A DNA stretch of 42,234 nt, from NCBI RefSeq assembly GCF_006538325.1, contig NZ_BJKK01000027.1, forward strand, positions 1 through 42,234, written 5' to 3'. The notes under the pieces were generated by a model that worked only from the letters and a program-made list of their open reading frames with translations, was not told the origin of the DNA and ran no database searches. The translations under genes and the position numbers were made by a program. Position 1 is the first letter of the stretch; the number at the start of each line of letters is the position of its first letter. This document shows positions 17,077 through 25,114 of the stretch, one piece after another. Source of the DNA: Alteromonas sp. KUL42. GTDB lineage: Bacteria > Pseudomonadota > Gammaproteobacteria > Enterobacterales > Alteromonadaceae.

Positions 17077-18876
17077 ATGTTAAACAAAAAACTATTAGCG
17101 GTAGCAGTTACAGCCGCAATGACACAGGGAATCGCATTCGCAAACCCTAATCAGGTCGCTTTTGACCTTGATGGTGCTACTGGTGATTTCCCTGACAGCA
17201 CAGCTGTTCAGTACCCAACTGAGCTTACTTGGGATTCTGAGCGTGCTATCGTTGAAAACGACAACGGTACTGCATCTCACTTTACAGCGAACATCGGTTT
17301 CTCAATTGCGGAAGGTACGAACAAGTACATCCGTATCGACCTAGGTAACGGCGCAACTTTCCAAACTGCACCTCGCCTAGTATGGGATACTGTTGCAGCT
17401 GAGCAAGCTCGTCCAGTAAACGCAGGCAATACTGACGTTCAAAACTACCCTGTTACCGATATCCCTAACCCACAGTCTTCAATCTCAGAAGGTGGTCAAG
17501 GTGCAAACTACGTGGTATTCGAAGTTAACGCTTTCGAAAACAACCCAGCAGGTCGTGAAGATATTCCACGTTGGTTGAGCTTCTACGTTGAAGTTGATCA
17601 ATACAACCTTTCGACTGACGGTTGTACAACTGCTCGTTACCGTTTATTCGAAGATGCTGTTGACGCACAAAAAGAAGACGATTCACAAACACTTAAAGAC
17701 ACTGGTGCAGACGATGCTATGTGTTTCACTAACGGTGTTGTAAACGACTTCACTATTCCAAACAATGCTTACGCATCTGTTGATTCTGAGTACACTGTAT
17801 TCATCCACGCTAATTCACAATTTGCTGATCACGATGAAACTAACTACTACGACGAACAGCAAAGCGGCAACGACACTAACAACGACGGTATGTTCGACGG
17901 TGTTGGCACTTGGGCAGGTGCGGCAGTTTCTGCTACAACTGCTAGCCTAGGTGAAGTAGATACTGACCTTCTAGCTCCTGCTGGTAACGGTTTCACTGAC
18001 CTTGACGGCGGTGCGTTCAACAATGTTGACGTAATCGGTACAGACCCAGTAGTTAAGTTCAATGGTGACTTCTCGTTCGGTGAGTGGACTATGCGTGAAG
18101 TAACTACAACTCCTGCAGGTCCTGCGGGTGATTCATGTAGCGTTGGTACGGATATCCTTCCAGACCCAGCTTCTACTATGTCTCAGCTAGTATTCAGCAC
18201 TATCTCTCAAGCAGATCTTGAAGCGAACGATTACGTTCTGTGTGTTGACGTTGCAGGTATGGATTCAGACGTAACTGATAACCTACTAGTAGGTTCTGAG
18301 AATCCTTGGATGACTGGTAACAAGATGAACCGTATCGGTGAGTCTACTTACTCAGCTAACATTTCATGGGATGCACTAACAGACAACTATGCTGCTGATG
18401 CTATCTCTACAAATGATGGTTGGGAAGAAGCAATGGGTGCAATGCCGAACTCTATCGATGATACCATGGGTGAAATCATCTATGACTCTATCACTGTAGA
18501 CGTTCCGTTCATGTCAACATTCACTGACTACAAACAGCGTTTCCACCTAACTAATACTGGTCCTACTCCAGCTAAGTACATGTTTGAGTTCACTCCAGAG
18601 AACGGTACTGTAGTAACTGCGGGTGCTATGGCAACTGGTGTTATCCCAGCGGGTGAGTCAATCGTAGTTCAAACTGCTGACATCATCGCTAGCTTCACTG
18701 GTCGTTCACGTACTGCTGCTCAGCTACACATCGGTGGTGAAGACGAAGATATCGGTGTATCTGCGGTTGTTGTTAACCCAGAAAAAGGTACTATCGACAT
18801 TCAAGACCTTAACGCTAACAGCATTAAGGCTCGTAAGTCTAACTTCCTACCAGAAGCAAATAACGTAACTCCATAA
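17077..18876 (+). CDS. Abundant secreted acidic protein, candidate S-layer (coat) protein
   Basis: A 599-residue exoprotein with signal peptide MLNKKLLAVAVTAAMTQG-IAFA, cut before NPNQVAFD. The mature part is Asp/Glu/Thr/Asn-rich, poor in Lys, with only four Cys (in DGCTTAR, DAMCFTN, GDSCSVG and YVLCVDV) that could make two disulfides. Alternating hydrophobic patterns suggest mostly beta structure. Codon use is extreme: Arg is almost only CGT, with ACT, GGT and GTT/GTA preferred, unlike the flanking glycan genes. With the strong promoter, long leader and strong terminator this marks a major cellular protein. ATG 17077 is chosen for its ribosome site; an upstream TTG (17062) would spoil the signal peptide. 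Size, composition and habitat resemble the Slr4-type S-layer family of marine gammaproteobacteria, but I cannot confirm homology. Other structural exoproteins remain possible. Confidence 0.6.
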   Translation: MLNKKLLAVAVTAAMTQGIAFANPNQVAFDLDGATGDFPDSTAVQYPTELTWDSERAIVENDNGTASHFTANIGFSIAEGTNKYIRIDLGNGATFQTAPRLVWDTVAAEQARPVNAGNTDVQNYPVTDIPNPQSSISEGGQGANYVVFEVNAFENNPAGREDIPRWLSFYVEVDQYNLSTDGCTTARYRLFEDAVDAQKEDDSQTLKDTGADDAMCFTNGVVNDFTIPNNAYASVDSEYTVFIHANSQFADHDETNYYDEQQSGNDTNNDGMFDGVGTWAGAAVSATTASLGEVDTDLLAPAGNGFTDLDGGAFNNVDVIGTDPVVKFNGDFSFGEWTMREVTTTPAGPAGDSCSVGTDILPDPASTMSQLVFSTISQADLEANDYVLCVDVAGMDSDVTDNLLVGSENPWMTGNKMNRIGESTYSANISWDALTDNYAADAISTNDGWEEAMGAMPNSIDDTMGEIIYDSITVDVPFMSTFTDYKQRFHLTNTGPTPAKYMFEFTPENGTVVTAGAMATGVIPAGESIVVQTADIIASFTGRSRTAAQLHIGGEDEDIGVSAVVVNPEKGTIDIQDLNANSIKARKSNFLPEANNVTP

Positions 18877-18902
18877 GGTTACTTGCTTTAATTGCTAGTC
18901 TA

Positions 18903-18930
18903 AAACCTCGCTTCGGCGAGGTTTTTTTTA
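18903..18930 (+). terminator. Rho-independent terminator of the coat-protein gene
   Basis: A perfect 8-bp stem AACCTCGC/GCGAGGTT (18904-18911 / 18916-18923) is closed by a TTCG tetraloop and followed by eight T. It starts 27 bases after the stop codon and should efficiently separate this transcript from the glycan operon. Confidence 0.93.
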
Positions 18931-18943
18931 ATGAAAATTGTTT

Positions 18944-19768
18944 ATGAAAAAATTCTTACTAACAGGTATTCCTCGCTCTGGTACAACACTGTCGTGTAAA
19001 ATTTTAAATTCACTTGAAGACACTATTGCACTGCACGAACCACTTAACCCAGGAAGTTTTCTGAGTGCAACAAGCAATAATGCAATCTTAGAAGTTATTA
19101 AGTGTATTGATGCTATTGAGAATAAACTGATTAATGGCGAGGCCTTTGAGCACGGTAGTGATCAATCACTATTACTAGATAACCCAATTGAAGAAAGTGG
19201 GAATGGAAACCTTCGACGGTTAAAAGCCAAACGCGGTTTACTTACCCTTCCCCCACAACCAGCCACCATGAATTTAGTGATTAAACAAAATGCACTCTTT
19301 GCTTCTTTAATACATGAAGCTGTAAATTACTTTCATGTGGTTTCTGTTATACGAAACCCTGTAGATGTACTTTTATCATGGATGAATGTGGATTTACCTG
19401 TAAATAAGGGGCGTATTCCTGGCGGAGAAAAGTTCTGTAATAAATTAAAAGTAGCTTTAGATTCAGAGCCAGATGTTCTTAAACGACAAATTTATATCTA
19501 TGGTTGGTTTATAAAACAATTTTCAAATTATGCCAACTCACTAATAAAATACGAAGATATAGTAGAAAGTAACGGAAACGCACTTATAAATGCATTTGGA
19601 TTTGATGGGCAATCAACTATGAGCATCGAGAAGGTTGCACGTGTTTACAACCAGCAAACCTTAGATAATCTCAGAACTTCAGTCATTTCCCATATACAAA
19701 TTTTATCCAATCAATACTACGATGAAGCTTCAATAAAACAAAGGTTACAAGAAGTTTGCGAAGCCTAA
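18944..19768 (+). CDS. Sulfotransferase family protein
   Basis: A 274-residue soluble protein with the PAPS-binding signature of sulfotransferases. The 5'-phosphosulfate loop is GIPRSGTT (residues 8-15) and the 3'-phosphate site is VIRNPVDVLLSWMN (about 130-143). The acceptor is unknown; given the neighbours it is likely a surface glycan. ATG 18944 places the P-loop at the usual distance from the N-terminus; a TTG two codons upstream is the alternative. It is the first gene after the coat-protein terminator and probably needs its own weak promoter or read-through. Confidence 0.8.
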   Translation: MKKFLLTGIPRSGTTLSCKILNSLEDTIALHEPLNPGSFLSATSNNAILEVIKCIDAIENKLINGEAFEHGSDQSLLLDNPIEESGNGNLRRLKAKRGLLTLPPQPATMNLVIKQNALFASLIHEAVNYFHVVSVIRNPVDVLLSWMNVDLPVNKGRIPGGEKFCNKLKVALDSEPDVLKRQIYIYGWFIKQFSNYANSLIKYEDIVESNGNALINAFGFDGQSTMSIEKVARVYNQQTLDNLRTSVISHIQILSNQYYDEASIKQRLQEVCEA

Positions 19769-19846
19769 ACATAGCTGCAATTTAATGTATGTGATATATT
19801 TCTAGTTCAAGTCGATACCCACTAAGCCGCTAGCAAAGGGATAAGC

Positions 19847-21529
19847 GTGAACAAAATAAAAAATGTCGCAAGAAGACTTCTGGGTAAAGAAGCACCTAAA
19901 CCATATGTCATTGACAGTGTAGCTAAAACATCAACAGGATATTGTGTTGTAGGCTGGTACGCCACAAGTACAGTCCAGCGTGTAGGCCTAATTAGCAACG
20001 AAAATAAACCTCTTGCCTCTGATGTTACTTTTATTGAGCGCAGTGATGTTGTGTCTGCAACGGGAAAACCGGCCACAGGTTTCCAACTTGTATGCGACAC
20101 AGAGCTCGACATTAGTGAATTTCAATTTATTGTACTTTGCACAGATGGAAACCAGCTAAAAGCCTCACTAACACTTCAAGGTGATATACAACCTATCGAT
20201 GTTCCATCAATTGATGTTTCCAAAATGTCGTCGAGCAGTGTTAAGGGAACCTTAGAATATGCCATTTACGTTGATGAATATGTTTATGTAACAGGGTGGT
20301 TGTTAGATGCTGGAAAAACTAAATCCTTCGATTTAAATATAAAAAAAGCAATTACTAAAGACACTAACCTTATTCGTTATACCAGGTCTGATGTTGTTAA
20401 TGCATTCGCCGACAGTGCAGAAAGTGTCAATGCAGGCTTCATTTTAGTTTTTACTTTAGACAGCGCTGAGCTAGTGCCGAGCGTAAAGCAACTTTCTATT
20501 GAGTTCGAGTATGCAGACAAATTAGAAAAGCTATCTACTACACAAATTTACAATGGCAAGTCAGATCAAATGACCAATGCCCAGCGCATGCTTAATGCAT
20601 GGCAAGCTCACAGTCCATCCCATTTAGCGAAAGCGGATATGTTTATCCCAATGCTGGATAAAATGTATCCTGGCGATGTGAAACCAAGCGTACGCAGGCT
20701 TGACTTTGGTAATGCTGCTGCTTCACCTAGTGTATCTATGATTGTGCCTCTCTACGGTCGCATTGACTTTATGCGCTACCAGTTGTCTAACTTCCAGCGC
20801 TTCATCAATGCCGAAACTGTTGAAGTAATTTACGTTCTAGACGACCCAAAACTAGCGAACGAAGCAACGAAATTAGCAAGAGAAATGGCACAAATAGTGT
20901 CATTCCCATTCTCTTTACTTATTCTTGGAAAAAACGTTGGTTTCGGTAAAGCTAACAATATTGGTGTTGAGTACGCGAGAGCAGATAACTTGTTACTTCT
21001 CAATTCCGATATATTACCTAAATCTATGCAATGGGTTGAAAAGCTCCTTGAAACAAGTAACAAGCCTGAAGTAGGTATAGTAGGTGCTCGTTTACTGTTT
21101 GAAGACAACACTATACAGCACGATGGTATGGCACCAATGACCGTCAACGAATACCCTGGTTTGCTATTTAATGACCACCCTAAAAAGGGCTGGCCAATCC
21201 AACTTGCCCCTTACACTGAGAACGAAGAACACTGTACTTTACTTACCGCAGCCTGCTGGATGGTTAAAAAGTCAGACTTTATTGCTGTTGGTGGTTTTGA
21301 CCCTATGTATATTCTAGGTGATTTTGAAGACTCTGATCTTTGTTTAAAAATTGAAGAATTGGGTAAACGCAACATGATTCGCAGAGATGTAGAGTTGTAT
21401 CACCTAGAAAGACAATCGCAGAACTTGGTTAAGCCAGGACGCTGGAAGCATAACATAACTGTACTAAATGCCATAAAGTACAATGACAAGTGGAAAAGTA
21501 AATTAGGCGACTTGGAAGGGAAGCTGTAA
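19847..21529 (+). CDS. GT2 glycosyltransferase with duplicated N-terminal accessory domain
   Basis: A 560-residue cytoplasmic enzyme. The C-terminal half (about 295-540) is a GT-A family 2 transferase of the rhamnosyltransferase/WbbL type: SMIVPLYGR start, LLLLNSDILP as the DxD-like metal site, VGARLLF and GDFEDSDLCLKIEELG with the ED motif. The first 230 residues form two tandem modules of about 85 residues, each with G-W near the middle, RSDVV (65-69; 180-184) and GF-x-LV (78-82; 197-201), apparently a duplicated beta-sandwich-like unit. GTG at 19847 has a strong AAAGGG upstream. The stop is 4 bases before the next gene, so the GT genes form an operon. Confidence 0.82.
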   Translation: MNKIKNVARRLLGKEAPKPYVIDSVAKTSTGYCVVGWYATSTVQRVGLISNENKPLASDVTFIERSDVVSATGKPATGFQLVCDTELDISEFQFIVLCTDGNQLKASLTLQGDIQPIDVPSIDVSKMSSSSVKGTLEYAIYVDEYVYVTGWLLDAGKTKSFDLNIKKAITKDTNLIRYTRSDVVNAFADSAESVNAGFILVFTLDSAELVPSVKQLSIEFEYADKLEKLSTTQIYNGKSDQMTNAQRMLNAWQAHSPSHLAKADMFIPMLDKMYPGDVKPSVRRLDFGNAAASPSVSMIVPLYGRIDFMRYQLSNFQRFINAETVEVIYVLDDPKLANEATKLAREMAQIVSFPFSLLILGKNVGFGKANNIGVEYARADNLLLLNSDILPKSMQWVEKLLETSNKPEVGIVGARLLFEDNTIQHDGMAPMTVNEYPGLLFNDHPKKGWPIQLAPYTENEEHCTLLTAACWMVKKSDFIAVGGFDPMYILGDFEDSDLCLKIEELGKRNMIRRDVELYHLERQSQNLVKPGRWKHNITVLNAIKYNDKWKSKLGDLEGKL

Positions 21530-21533
21530 CATC

Positions 21534-22754
21534 ATGAAGAAAATTGCATTTATATCTCATGGACACCCTGAACTCAGCAAAGGCGGAGCAGAAGTTGCGT
21601 CATGGAATCTGTATCAACTGCTAAAACAGCAAGGGCATCACTGCCTTTACGTCGCTCGAACAGATGGCTCTTCACATGGCGGGTCTACTTTTTCTAGCCG
21701 TGGTGAAGAAGTACTATTTCATACTGGAATGACCGATTGGTTTAACCTAAGTACTAGCCATTTGAAGCCTCTTTTTACAGATTTATACGACCTGCTAAAG
21801 CAATTCTCACCTGACATTGTGCATATTCATCACTATGCCCATATGGGGATTGAGATTTTTCCAGCCGTTAGGAAAGCGCTGCCCAACGCTAAAATTGTGT
21901 TTACTCTTCATGAGTTTATGGCGATGTGTATGCATAACGGTCAAATGGTTAAGAGAGAAACCCTCAAACTGTGTACTAAAGCGGTTCCTTCTGATTGCCA
22001 TCAATGCTTCCCTAGTCATTCACCTGGGGATTTTTTTCTGAGGAAGAGCTATATACTCGATCAATTCTCCTATGTAGATGAGTTCATATCACCAAGCGAG
22101 TTTCTCGCTCAGCGCTATATAGATTGGGGTCTACCTGAAGATAAAGTGCACGTGATAGAAAATGTGTTACCGACATTAACACCGGCGAATCCAAGATCCC
22201 TTCCAAGTGAAGGTAAACGCACTAAACTAGCCTTTTTCGGACAAGTTAATCCTTACAAAGGCTTGGATATTTTGCTAAAGGCACTCTCTTTACTGCCAGA
22301 AGATGTTCGTGAGCAAATTCACTTAGATGTTCACGGTGCCAATTTAGATATCCAGACCAGTGAATTCAAAGAAAAAGTTGAAGCGCTGTTAGGAGAAGTA
22401 GAAGACTGTGTTGATTTACGCGGTCCCTACGAATCAGAACAACTACCTAGCCGTATGGCTGAATGTGATTGGGTAGTAATTCCCTCTGTATGGTGGGAGA
22501 ACTCTCCAGTTGTTATCCAAGAAGCTATTCACTTGGGGCGTCCATTAATAGGCTCCAATATTGGTGGCATGAAAGAGAAAATCGAAGGTATCGCAGGGTT
22601 GACCTTTGAAGCGCGCAGCGCCGCATCTCTCGCAGCAGCGATTGTGCACGCTATTGAACCAGAAGTATTCGATTACTGGTACGCTAAATTAAGCAATCAG
22701 CAATCTGCAATAGAGCAACACTTACAGTTTATTGAAAAGCTAAACAGCAACTAG
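21534..22754 (+). CDS. GT4 family glycosyltransferase
   Basis: A 406-residue GT-B enzyme. The N-terminal Rossmann domain starts KKIAFISHGHPELSKGGAEV, the usual GG(A/T)E loop. VHIHHYAHMG and TLHEFMAMC follow, with an insertion holding four Cys (LCTK...DCHQCF) seen in some GT4 members. The C-terminal donor domain has FFGQVNPYKGLDILLKAL and the E-x7-E region SVWWENSPVVIQEAIHLGRP. It transfers a nucleotide sugar to a growing glycan; the sugar cannot be told from sequence. It starts 4 bases after the GT2 stop. Confidence 0.87.
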   Translation: MKKIAFISHGHPELSKGGAEVASWNLYQLLKQQGHHCLYVARTDGSSHGGSTFSSRGEEVLFHTGMTDWFNLSTSHLKPLFTDLYDLLKQFSPDIVHIHHYAHMGIEIFPAVRKALPNAKIVFTLHEFMAMCMHNGQMVKRETLKLCTKAVPSDCHQCFPSHSPGDFFLRKSYILDQFSYVDEFISPSEFLAQRYIDWGLPEDKVHVIENVLPTLTPANPRSLPSEGKRTKLAFFGQVNPYKGLDILLKALSLLPEDVREQIHLDVHGANLDIQTSEFKEKVEALLGEVEDCVDLRGPYESEQLPSRMAECDWVVIPSVWWENSPVVIQEAIHLGRPLIGSNIGGMKEKIEGIAGLTFEARSAASLAAAIVHAIEPEVFDYWYAKLSNQQSAIEQHLQFIEKLNSN

Positions 22755-22783
22755 TGCCGTCAGCTTTTTATAAAGGAAGTAGA

Positions 22784-23953
22784 ATGAAAATTGGTGTTAT
22801 TACCAACTTAATCAAGATAGACGAGTTTGTAGCAAATAAAATGGCTACGGCTAACACTGAAGAGTGGATGGAAGCGACAGGTGGCAACACAGGAAATGTA
22901 GCCTTTGTTCAAGGAATTAAAAATATACTTGGCGGCGAGTTTGGCATAGTGTATTGGGGTGACAATCCCCAAGCTGTAAATAAGTACTATGATATGCTTG
23001 TTATTTGTTGTGCTAACCAAATTGGTGCACACGTAGACTTGTCTGGATGGGCAGACCGCCTTAGACATTTTGACCTCCCTACCGTATTCATTGGTTTAGG
23101 GGCGCAAAGTGATGAAATCGGTAATATTCCTCAAATTCCGGATGGTAGCAAAGCATTTTTAGCACTAACAAAGTCTCTACGCCCAAATGAAAATGAAAGT
23201 AATATCATTACACGCGGACTATTTTCATCTGAAGTTTTATCACATTATGGTGTTGACTCTTCGCCATTCGGTTGTCCATCGCAGTTTATTTCGACCGCGC
23301 TCAACCTAGGCCAAGCCTGCCTTGCCCATCAAAAAAGAGCAAAGTTCGACAGAATAATGACAGCCGCCGGTAACCCTTGGCATCCTTCGGCTTCACTAGA
23401 AAATACACTAACGCAAATTGTAGAAGACTATCACGGCGATTACATTTTGCAGCACCCTAAAGCTCTCGTACAACTTGCATTGGGTGAAACAACAGACCTA
23501 ACTCCTGATCAGATTAAAAGATTAGAAAGCGTTTATTCCCGAATTGGAGATTGGGAGCACATTCAAGCATGGTTCGAAAGCTATTCCGTTCTTTTTGCTG
23601 ATGCGCAAAACTGGATGCATTACTCTAAACATTTCACATTAGCTATGGGGCCCCGCTACCACGGCGTCGCACTACCTATTCAAGCGGGTGTACCAGGTAA
23701 AGTAATTAGTATCGATTCTCGTACCGAAGAACTGTCAGTAACGACAGGGATACCAACCGTAAAATATACTGAAGTAGAATCACTCTCTGCTAAAGATCTT
23801 ATTAAATCTTGTAGGTGGACTCAGAATGACGCTGATAACTACGATATGGTTCGATGCAATAATGCAGTGAACTACCAGACTTTTTTAAGTAACAACAATC
23901 TGCCTGTAAGTAATGCAATTGCACAGCTAGCTAATTCGAAGGGGACAAATTAA
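22784..23953 (+). CDS. Polysaccharide pyruvyltransferase family protein (copy 1)
   Basis: A 389-residue protein of the polysaccharide pyruvyltransferase fold (WcaK/AmsJ, CsaB relatives). The signature GPRYHGVALPIQAGVP begins at Gly289, with Arg291 and His293 as the conserved donor-site residues, followed by ISIDSRTEEL. An upstream conserved loop is NWMHYSKHFTLAMG. ATG 22784 is preferred to GTG 22754 because AAGGA at 22773-22777 has a 6-base spacing. Predicted to place a pyruvate ketal (from PEP) on a sugar, though some members of this fold transfer sugars. The next gene is a paralog. Confidence 0.75.
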   Translation: MKIGVITNLIKIDEFVANKMATANTEEWMEATGGNTGNVAFVQGIKNILGGEFGIVYWGDNPQAVNKYYDMLVICCANQIGAHVDLSGWADRLRHFDLPTVFIGLGAQSDEIGNIPQIPDGSKAFLALTKSLRPNENESNIITRGLFSSEVLSHYGVDSSPFGCPSQFISTALNLGQACLAHQKRAKFDRIMTAAGNPWHPSASLENTLTQIVEDYHGDYILQHPKALVQLALGETTDLTPDQIKRLESVYSRIGDWEHIQAWFESYSVLFADAQNWMHYSKHFTLAMGPRYHGVALPIQAGVPGKVISIDSRTEELSVTTGIPTVKYTEVESLSAKDLIKSCRWTQNDADNYDMVRCNNAVNYQTFLSNNNLPVSNAIAQLANSKGTN

Positions 23954-25108
23954 GTGGCAAAGTTAATGGGCTTAGGCTCAGGAAATAACAAGTTAGTAAA
24001 CTCATATAAAACCCTTTATGAGGCTGCATCAAGTAATACAGGAAACTTACTGTTTAACTTTGCTTTAGAGTCGCTAATAGAGTTAGCTGGAACTGATGTG
24101 CGATGGTCTACACCCGCTGAGAAAATTAACGCTGACGGACACGACCTATTAATACCGATGGCAAACAACATAGGTAGGCATACAGATTTGAAAAAGTCAG
24201 GCCCTAAGCTTGACGGTGTGAGTGTACACAAAACCGTTATGGGGCTCGGTGCACAATTTCAGTTAAATGAAGATTTTGAATCCGCTTTTGAAGCCATTCC
24301 AGAAATGTCAAAAGAGTGGTTAATGGACTTGTGTAACAGCTCAGATATTCCCAATGTGTCAGTTAGAGGCAAGTTGACGCACAAAGTTTTTGAAAAGCTG
24401 GGCGTTGGAGACAAAGCAATACCTTTGGGGTGCCCATCACATTTTCTCAGTGCAAATAGAACTCTCGGGCAAACACTTAAAGAAAAAGCATGTTCACTTA
24501 CTCCCAAAACTATTGTAAATGGCATAGCTGTAACGGCAGGTAACCCCGCTATTGCAAACTTAGTGAAGACTGAACAGTTTTTAATATCACTGCTTGATAG
24601 CTACAAGGGAAAATACATTGTCCAGCACCCTAAGAATTTAATTTGCTTATCGGAAGGATGGTATGATGACCTTACTGACGAAGAAATAGAAGTGGTGCGT
24701 AGCCGTTTTTTCCCATCATTAAAGACTGATGGAATGAAAACATGGCTCAAACTTTTTGCAACTACATATGTGTCTATTCCACAGTGGTTCAGTGACATAA
24801 GCAAGGTAGATTTTGTTGTGGGCACCCGAATACACGGTTGCCAATTAGGCATTCAAGCAGGTGTTCCTGCTGTTGTTTTACATATCGACTCTAGAACCAA
24901 AGAATTATGTGAAACAATGCATATTCCTACAATATCCGCTCGCGAATTCCAAAAGTCTCCATCTTTAGACCAACTGCTAGAGGTTGTAAAAAACTGGGAC
25001 TGGGATGCTTATGATAAAAATAGAATAGCATTGGCTAATCAAACCCACGATTTTGTGCTACAAAATGGCTTAACACCGTCTCGTCACTTCAAGGCGCTTA
25101 TCAAGTAG
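23954..25108 (+). CDS. Polysaccharide pyruvyltransferase family protein (copy 2)
   Basis: A 384-residue paralog of the preceding protein. GTRIHGCQLGIQAGVP near residue 290 is followed by HIDSRTKEL, and both copies share CPSHFLSANRTLGQ / CPSQFISTALNLGQ-type and QHPK segments. The GTG start directly follows the upstream stop codon, with GGGG 10 bases before it. Two adjacent copies suggest either pyruvylation of two different residues or a heterodimer. The function is inferred from the fold only. Confidence 0.73.
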   Translation: MAKLMGLGSGNNKLVNSYKTLYEAASSNTGNLLFNFALESLIELAGTDVRWSTPAEKINADGHDLLIPMANNIGRHTDLKKSGPKLDGVSVHKTVMGLGAQFQLNEDFESAFEAIPEMSKEWLMDLCNSSDIPNVSVRGKLTHKVFEKLGVGDKAIPLGCPSHFLSANRTLGQTLKEKACSLTPKTIVNGIAVTAGNPAIANLVKTEQFLISLLDSYKGKYIVQHPKNLICLSEGWYDDLTDEEIEVVRSRFFPSLKTDGMKTWLKLFATTYVSIPQWFSDISKVDFVVGTRIHGCQLGIQAGVPAVVLHIDSRTKELCETMHIPTISAREFQKSPSLDQLLEVVKNWDWDAYDKNRIALANQTHDFVLQNGLTPSRHFKALIK

Positions 25109-25114
25109 TCTCTG

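Noticed and set aside
22808..23068. 86-codon minus-strand open frame
   Set aside because: Antisense shadow within the first pyruvyltransferase-family gene, without a start signal.
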